DNA from: a virus
IMG/VR virus record: IMGVR_UViG_3300032235_000212
Span: 1-28,399 of that record
Reading direction: 5' to 3' (one strand)
DNA: 28,399 nucleotides
The translations under genes were made by a program, and so were the position numbers. The notes under the pieces were generated by a model, which saw only the letters and a program-made list of their open reading frames with translations, did no database searches and was not told the origin of the DNA. Positions 24,399-28,399 of this stretch are shown piece by piece. How positions within the stretch are numbered: the stretch's first letter is position 1; each line of letters begins with the position of its first letter.

Positions 24399-24636
24399 GG
24401 CAATTATCACCGGAGTGGCATCCCTTGTTATTGGTGTTGGTGGAGGCGTAGCTTCTCTAACAAGTAGGACGAATGCTCGTATGGATCGAATTGACAAACG
24501 TATTGATGAGATTGAACTACGCCTGGCTGAGAAGTACGTCCCACGCCAAGAACTTGCTAACGCCTTACAAAAGATGGAGGATCACATGATCCGCATCGAG
24601 AACAAGCTAGATCAGATTGTACTGAGAAATGGCTAA
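24391..24636 (+). CDS. Membrane-anchored coiled-coil protein, spanin-like or holin-like candidate
   Basis: An 81-residue protein with an N-terminal hydrophobic helix (IITGVASLVIGVGGGVASL, residues 5-23). A heptad-like, highly charged coiled coil follows to the C-terminus (RMDRIDKRIDEIELRLAEKY, then KMEDHMIRIENKLDQIV). A single N-terminal anchor followed by a coiled coil is the architecture of Rz-like inner-membrane spanins; small holin-associated proteins also look like this. No Rz1-type lipoprotein gene is seen nested in it. It overlaps the endolysin by eight bases and the endonuclease gene by eight bases. A lysis role is inferred from context. Confidence 0.72.
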   Translation: MVEAIITGVASLVIGVGGGVASLTSRTNARMDRIDKRIDEIELRLAEKYVPRQELANALQKMEDHMIRIENKLDQIVLRNG

Positions 24637-25057
24637 GAAAATCTGCACTAAATGCGGAGTAGAGAAAGAACTTAATGAGTTCTATCGAAATAAATATGGC
24701 CCTCAAGGTAGATCTAGTGAGTGTAAAAATTGCACAAACGCTAGGCAAAAGGCCAACTACGATCCTACCAAAAGTAGAGCTAAAAATTTACAAAATAGAT
24801 TTGGTATGTCTCTTGAGGACTATGACCAGATGCTGGCAAACCAAAACAATCAATGTAGTATCTGCGGAACAGATAATCCAGGAAATAAAGGTCGATTTGT
24901 AGTCGATCATAACCACGACACTGGTGAAATACGCGGGCTTCTTTGTTGGTCCTGCAATGTAGGAATCGGACACTTACAAGATAACCCTTCTATTATTTTA
25001 TCCGCTTTTAACTACTTATCTACTAACGGACACTATGGCACACAAAAAAGCGAGTGA
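24629..25057 (+). CDS. Endonuclease VII-type HNH nuclease
   Basis: A 142-residue protein of the recombination endonuclease VII (His-Me finger) family. The core is RFGMSLEDYDQMLANQNNQC (residues 58-76), CSICG (76-80), VVDHNHDTGEIRGLLCWSCN (91-110, with D93, H94 and H96 at the active site and C106, C109 completing the zinc site) and a closing GIGHLQDNP. An extra N-terminal zinc ribbon (CTKCG at 6-10, CKNC at 32-35) is present. Relatives resolve DNA junctions or act as free-standing homing nucleases. A hand count of 24781-24840 gives 20 of 60 GC, far below the neighbours, suggesting recent acquisition. Its 3' end overlaps the small terminase gene by 23 bases. Confidence 0.9.
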   Translation: MAKKICTKCGVEKELNEFYRNKYGPQGRSSECKNCTNARQKANYDPTKSRAKNLQNRFGMSLEDYDQMLANQNNQCSICGTDNPGNKGRFVVDHNHDTGEIRGLLCWSCNVGIGHLQDNPSIILSAFNYLSTNGHYGTQKSE

Positions 25058-25286
25058 AGATACTTTCAATCAATTACATAACCTTGTAACTAGTGAGTTC
25101 TTGGCTCGCATTAAATCAGGTGAAGCCTCTACTGCTGATTTAAAGGCGGCTTGTGATTGGTTGTCCAAGAATGACATCAGTGGTGTCGCTTACGACGGTA
25201 ACCCATTGGATAAGCTTGCCACTATTATGCCCAAGGTAGACCCCGAACTTATACAAACGAGGCTATATGGCAAGTCGCACCTCTAA
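25035..25286 (+). CDS. Small terminase subunit (DNA maturase A), T7 gp18-like
   Basis: An 83-residue protein matching cyanopodovirus small terminases, which recognise the concatemeric DNA and regulate the large subunit during packaging. The pattern TFNQLHNLVTSEFLARIKSG followed by ASTADLKAACDWLSKNDISG (one helix, then the Ala-Asp-Leu helix and the Asn-Asp/Gly turn) and NPLDKLATIMPKVDPE is typical. Length is close to T7 gp18 (89). It begins within the last codons of the endonuclease gene and overlaps the next gene by 20 bases. A large terminase is not found in the window and probably lies downstream. Confidence 0.85.
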   Translation: MAHKKASEDTFNQLHNLVTSEFLARIKSGEASTADLKAACDWLSKNDISGVAYDGNPLDKLATIMPKVDPELIQTRLYGKSHL

Positions 25287-25521
25287 GTACTACAAGGCCA
25301 ATCCTGAAGCTAAAGCCAAACGACTTAAGCAACAGGCCGCTTACAACAAGACAAAGGAGGGTCTCAAGATCCGTACCGAAGCCAATCAACTGAACAGGAA
25401 GTTGGGTACCTACGGTAATGGTGACGGCAAGGATGCCAGCCATACGGGGCCCAATAAAGGCAAACTGGAATCACCAAAGGCCAATCGTACTCGCCCACGT
25501 CGGGGAAAGAAATATGGCTGA
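25267..25521 (+). CDS. Small basic phage protein, conserved unknown
   Basis: An 84-residue, very basic protein: SKYYKANPEAKAKRLKQQAA near the start, then YGNGDGKDASHTGPNKGKLE and a final NRTRPRRGKKYG. The combination of KYYxxNPEAxxKK, GxGDGKDASH and a basic NR tail recurs in small phage proteins near terminase genes. Function is unknown; nucleic-acid contact is suggested by charge. It overlaps the small terminase by 20 bases and the lysozyme-like gene by eight. Confidence 0.82.
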   Translation: MASRTSKYYKANPEAKAKRLKQQAAYNKTKEGLKIRTEANQLNRKLGTYGNGDGKDASHTGPNKGKLESPKANRTRPRRGKKYG

Positions 25522-26104
25522 TCCAATGAAGATCCGTAGTCCACAAATGGATACCGCCATTCGTATGTTAACAGACGGTACATTTAGTAAGGCTACGGGT
25601 CGTAAAGTTCCAGCATTCAGTCTTGAACAGGCTGCTGCCCTGGTGGGTAATGCTATGCATGAGACTGGTTCACCAAACCTGTCAAACATGGATGTCGTTG
25701 AACGTGGCAATGGTGGAGCTGGTCGGGGACTGATGCAATACACGGGTCCACGTCGTGAAGCTTATGACCGTGCTAATCCTGGTAATGACATGTCACGGCA
25801 GATGCAGTACGCAGCACAGGAGTACGCAGGTAAGCATGATCCAGGTGGTAACTCCCTGATTGGTTATACACGTTCTCTGGAGACTACTCCACGTCGTGAT
25901 GTGACTGCTGCTACGACTCACCTTCTCAATAACTACTTCCGTCCGAGTGACCCTGAAGCCAGTCGTAAGGAACGTGTTGCTAATGCCAAGGCCGTTCTCA
26001 AGATTTACCAGGGACTGACTAAACCCAAACCTAAACCAAAGGCTAAACAGCAACAACCAAACATGCTTAGCAATGTTTTAAAGATATTTGGCTTTGCTCG
26101 GTAA
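25514..26104 (+). CDS. Tail-lysozyme-like protein
   Basis: A 196-residue protein whose residues 35-150 resemble the phage tail lysozyme fold (Phage_lysozyme2 type): FSLEQAAALVGNAMHETGSP with the probable catalytic Glu in HETG, then GGAGRGLMQYTGPRREAYDR (GLxQxTGxRR motif) and AAQEYAGKH. The C-terminal 40 residues are Lys/Pro/Gln-rich and end in a short hydrophobic tail (NVLKIFGFAR). I choose ATG 25514, which overlaps the previous gene by only eight bases, over the in-frame ATG at 25418; the earlier codons only shadow the preceding gene. In relatives the domain is part of tail tips; here it is a free-standing gene among packaging genes. Confidence 0.83.
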   Translation: MADPMKIRSPQMDTAIRMLTDGTFSKATGRKVPAFSLEQAAALVGNAMHETGSPNLSNMDVVERGNGGAGRGLMQYTGPRREAYDRANPGNDMSRQMQYAAQEYAGKHDPGGNSLIGYTRSLETTPRRDVTAATTHLLNNYFRPSDPEASRKERVANAKAVLKIYQGLTKPKPKPKAKQQQPNMLSNVLKIFGFAR

Positions 26105-26431
26105 ATGACTCCACTACTGCCCAGCCCTGATCACTACCTCCATAACCTAATAACGATGACAAGCTCTGAAGCAAAGAGGCTACACCGTCGTGCAATTAAA
26201 GAATACTTTAACTGTCAATGTGTTTATTGCGGAGAAACTTATGAATTACATGAACTTACACTTGATCACGTTCGCCCTAAGTGTCTTGGTGGCGAAGACC
26301 TTACATCAAATCTCGTGCCAAGTTGTCGGAAATGTAATCAGGCTAAAGGTAGTAGAAATTGGTTACAATGGATGAGGGATACATTTGGTCCCACACCTAG
26401 AGAAACACTTATTCTATCACACATTAACTAA
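26105..26431 (+). CDS. HNH endonuclease (probable free-standing homing nuclease)
   Basis: An HNH protein of the type common in cyanophages and cyanobacteria. With the first ATG it has 108 residues; ATG at 26156 (91 residues, beginning MTSSEAKRLHRRAIKEYFNC) is more like the family start and is the likelier one. In 108-residue numbering, the core is CQCVYCG (C39, C42), LTLDHVRPKCLGGED (H55), LTSNLVPSCRKCNQAKGSRN (N69, C74, C77), then WLQWMRDTFG. Base composition of 26161-26220 (24 of 60 GC) is lower than that of the preceding gene. It sits between the lysozyme-like gene and a basic protein gene, typical of a mobile endonuclease insertion. Confidence 0.9.
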   Translation: MTPLLPSPDHYLHNLITMTSSEAKRLHRRAIKEYFNCQCVYCGETYELHELTLDHVRPKCLGGEDLTSNLVPSCRKCNQAKGSRNWLQWMRDTFGPTPRETLILSHIN

Positions 26432-26433
26432 TC

Positions 26434-26808
26434 ATGATTGGTAAAAAGAAGGACGACAAACAAAGCAAAAATCGTGGATCCGTTGCTGAAAGCATTAAAG
26501 AGTTCGGTAGTCGTATGACTGCTGCTTCGATGTCACGCCGTCAAGGTCGTAGCAACCTGACCTCCGATGACCTCTCACCAAAGGCCAAGGGTGGTTCTGC
26601 CACTGTAAAACAGGCACCCAACGGTAAGGAGTACGCTGGCCCCGGCTACGGTGAATACAAGAAGAAAGAAGCAGGGGGACAGGAACAGGTTAAGTACAAG
26701 AAACCTGAGCGTCGTCGTCCCACAGGGCGGGAAGAAATAATTGCCCAACGGTACATGGATAACGAGGACAAAAAGAAAAAGGGCGGGTCTAACGTTGTTG
26801 GGAGCTGA
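26434..26808 (+). CDS. Highly charged, disordered-looking protein, unknown function
   Basis: A 124-residue protein dominated by Lys, Arg, Gly, Ser and Glu, with very few hydrophobic residues. Features are VAESIKEFGSRMTAASMSRR near residues 17-36, a GPGYGEYKKKEAGGQEQVKY region and a PERRRPTGREEIIAQRYMDN helix before a Lys-rich tail. No family is recognised. Its codon choice is normal for the late region, unlike the genes on both sides, so it probably belongs to the original packaging block. Confidence 0.75.
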   Translation: MIGKKKDDKQSKNRGSVAESIKEFGSRMTAASMSRRQGRSNLTSDDLSPKAKGGSATVKQAPNGKEYAGPGYGEYKKKEAGGQEQVKYKKPERRRPTGREEIIAQRYMDNEDKKKKGGSNVVGS

Positions 26809-26817
26809 GTAATCCCA

Positions 26818-28254
26818 ATGGATAAGGAGTTATTTCAGCTACTGGCTGAAACTGCAGTTAAACTGCAAAGTGAAAGCGAGCCTCTTATTAAAACAAAGCA
26901 ATTATCTAAATCACCTACAGTTAGAGCTTACGCCAATGTTGTAAATCAAGGTGATGATTTATTTGCTGATATCTTGTACAAATACCTTAACGGTGATGTA
27001 GAAGTAGACGAAGCTGTTCGTAAACTTAATAACCGTGAAGGTGCTCTTATTAAAGCTGGTAATTACTATCAACGACTAGAAGGGCACCATCCTATTTATC
27101 AAAAACTACTAGCAAATAGATTATTCCAAGCTGAGCCCGAAAAGGCCCTTGAAGTAATTAAAATTATTAGAGATCAGTTGCCTAGCAACATGAGTCCTGG
27201 CACTGATCCTGATAAATTAATTTATACCACTAGGGATTTACACGGTATTATTGGACATGGTGGTAACTTTAAGTCCAATACTATGGGTCAAATTAATACT
27301 GAAGTTACACCAAAAGAAATTGTTGATCAACTGTATCCAGATCTTGTAGATGCTGTTTATAGAGCTGGTTATTTGGAGACTAATCCGGCTCAACAATTGA
27401 TGGTTAAAAAGGCTGGTGAAGCTTTGGGTATGCCTGATCCAGATAAACAGTCTTTAAAAGTTAGGCAATCCCTTGCTAAACAATCTAAAACATTTCCAAT
27501 TTTACCTAGTCAATTAGAAGGAGTACCAGAAGCTACTGCTAGAGTTGTACCACCTGATACAGGTAATGTTGGTAGACTTGGTATTACAAAATTATCTGAT
27601 GTTTATGACCTTGGTAAAGCAAGAGGTGGTTTAAATATAGGTGCAACCTTACCTGTACCAATCCCAACAGGATCACAACTAAGGCAGAATGCTTTAGGTG
27701 TGGGTGCTGGAGCTGTAACTGGTGCTATTACCCCAGAATCTGCTTATGCTGCTGGTAAAGGTGATTGGAGGACTGCTGCAGTGGAGGGTGTTAAAGCTGC
27801 AACGACTGGTGCTGTAGTTGGTGGAGCTACGCAGGCTGCTCTTACTTCTTTAATGCCGAGGGCCGCTGCAGCTTTAACTAGTGGACCGGCTGCGCCTTTG
27901 GTTGCTGGCGTCAGTGCTGGTCTAGCTTTACAAGATGCTGCTCAAGCATTTAGAGCCGGGCAAAGCGGTCGCTCTATTCCACTTCAAAGGAAAATTGAGC
28001 AAACGCAACAAGATAGACGTCGGCAACAAGACGTAGCTAAATTCCGTGCTGCAATGCCTGGTCCAGCTAGTAACAGACGTATGCAAGCAAACTTGTCTGG
28101 TAACTTATCACCACAACAGATTGAATCGTTTAGAGCTGGTGGTGGTAGTGCTGCTATGATGCGCGATGGATTGTCTGTACAACAAGTTATTGAACGCGGC
28201 TCATCGTTACGACTTAAAAAGATCGTCAACAATACTATTCGAGATCAAGTTTAA
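26818..28254 (+). CDS. Large AT-rich gene: possible GHH-type nuclease core with Ala/Gly-rich hydrophobic C-terminal half
   Basis: A 478-residue protein I cannot assign to a named family. Residues 77-150 show a pattern reminiscent of HNH/GHH superfamily nucleases: YYQRLEGHHPIYQKLLANRL (G89-H90-H91), then NMSPGTDPDKLIYTTRDLHG and IIGHGGN (H142, H147). This arrangement occurs in nuclease domains of phages and polymorphic toxins, but a nuclease call is tentative. Residues 280-370 are Ala/Gly/Val-rich (VGAGAVTGAI, AATTGAVVGGATQAAL, LVAGVSAGLAL), like glycine-zipper membrane segments. The last 90 residues are basic and Gln/Arg-rich. A hand count of 26881-26940 gives 20 of 60 GC, so it differs strongly from the late genes. 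It may be an ejected virion protein, a mobile gene or an effector. Its stop overlaps the next start (TAATG). Confidence 0.8.
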   Translation: MDKELFQLLAETAVKLQSESEPLIKTKQLSKSPTVRAYANVVNQGDDLFADILYKYLNGDVEVDEAVRKLNNREGALIKAGNYYQRLEGHHPIYQKLLANRLFQAEPEKALEVIKIIRDQLPSNMSPGTDPDKLIYTTRDLHGIIGHGGNFKSNTMGQINTEVTPKEIVDQLYPDLVDAVYRAGYLETNPAQQLMVKKAGEALGMPDPDKQSLKVRQSLAKQSKTFPILPSQLEGVPEATARVVPPDTGNVGRLGITKLSDVYDLGKARGGLNIGATLPVPIPTGSQLRQNALGVGAGAVTGAITPESAYAAGKGDWRTAAVEGVKAATTGAVVGGATQAALTSLMPRAAAALTSGPAAPLVAGVSAGLALQDAAQAFRAGQSGRSIPLQRKIEQTQQDRRRQQDVAKFRAAMPGPASNRRMQANLSGNLSPQQIESFRAGGGSAAMMRDGLSVQQVIERGSSLRLKKIVNNTIRDQV

Positions 28255-28399
28255 TGGCAAAACCAGAAAAGAAGGAAGAGTCTAATCCCCTGGTTGACCT
28301 TATACGTAAAATTAAGATTGCATATGCTATTGGTAAAGATCCAGTAGTTAGTGCAATGGCTAGTCGTGGGTTTACACCATCTAAGAATGCCGCATTAAA
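28254..28399 (+). CDS. Partial gene, unknown function (cut by window end)
   Basis: A reading frame starting on the last base of the previous stop (TAATG) and open to the end of the window, 48 codons. It begins MAKPEKKEESNPLVDLIRKI and continues IAYAIGKDPVVSAMASRGFT. The charged start and following amphipathic segment do not identify it. Translational coupling suggests it is co-expressed with the large AT-rich gene. Confidence 0.65.
   Translation, partial: MAKPEKKEESNPLVDLIRKIKIAYAIGKDPVVSAMASRGFTPSKNAAL

Noticed and set aside
25418-25513. Earlier in-frame ATG for the lysozyme-like gene
   Set aside because: The added 32 codons lie wholly over the preceding gene in another frame and read as Pro/Arg-rich shadow sequence. 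ATG 25514 gives the usual eight-base overlap.
1-28399. tRNA genes, CRISPR arrays, insertion-sequence ends, integrase or attachment sites
   Set aside because: I saw no cloverleaf-like sequence with a recognisable anticodon arm, no regularly spaced repeats, no transposase or integrase motifs, and no paired terminal inverted repeats.

Overview
The window is a contiguous stretch of the late (structural, lysis and packaging) region of a T7-like podovirus that infects a cyanobacterium. Every convincing gene lies on the + strand, and neighbouring genes commonly overlap by 1-4 bases (TGATG, TAATG, ATGA), as expected of a phage late operon. The cyanobacterial host is shown by two photosynthesis genes, hli (high-light-inducible protein) and psbA (photosystem II D1), placed between the scaffold and major capsid genes. 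This is the arrangement known from marine Prochlorococcus and Synechococcus podoviruses. The moderate GC of most genes (about 50% in the stretches I counted by hand) fits a Synechococcus phage better than a Prochlorococcus phage, but I cannot name the host.

Layout. 3-3389: unknown Gly/Ser/Thr-rich protein, portal, a small out-of-frame overlapping gene and the scaffold. 3389-5297: insert with hli, two tiny basic proteins, an RlpA-like cell-wall protein and psbA; the rlpA-psbA pair is bracketed by a long hairpin (about 3835-3871) and a terminator-like hairpin (5305-5337). 5298-5461: structured leader (hairpin, tandem repeat, 14-bp palindrome) before the GTG-started major capsid gene. 5462-7110: major capsid protein and two small probable virion proteins, closed by a strong terminator (7127-7156). 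7180-18413: tail tubular proteins A and B and three internal virion proteins (gp14-, gp15- and gp16-like). 18420-23186: T7-type tail fibre followed by five fibre or adhesin accessory proteins; the last part (about 21067-23186) is locally GC-rich and looks mosaic. 23207-24636: lysis block with a holin candidate, a two-domain endolysin and a spanin-like or holin-like protein. 24629-28399: small terminase and small basic proteins mixed with a lysozyme-like protein, an endonuclease VII-type gene, an HNH gene, and a large AT-rich gene with a possible GHH nuclease core. The next gene runs off the window.

How it fits together: portal, scaffold and capsid build the head; gp11/gp12-like proteins and the fibre build the tail; the three internal proteins are ejected to cross the envelope, one of them carrying a glucosaminidase domain. 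D1 and Hli would help keep photosynthesis running during infection. Four separate genes carry wall-active or wall-binding folds (RlpA-like, gp15-like, endolysin, tail-lysozyme-like), which is many for a T7-like phage. The least expected observations are a textbook terminator hairpin inside the holin coding sequence, the RlpA-like gene beside psbA with a possible ATT start that would complete a signal peptide, an M23-like domain truncated before its last zinc-ligand motif, and the AT-rich GHH-type gene. All functional names come from motif recognition by eye; no database search was possible.
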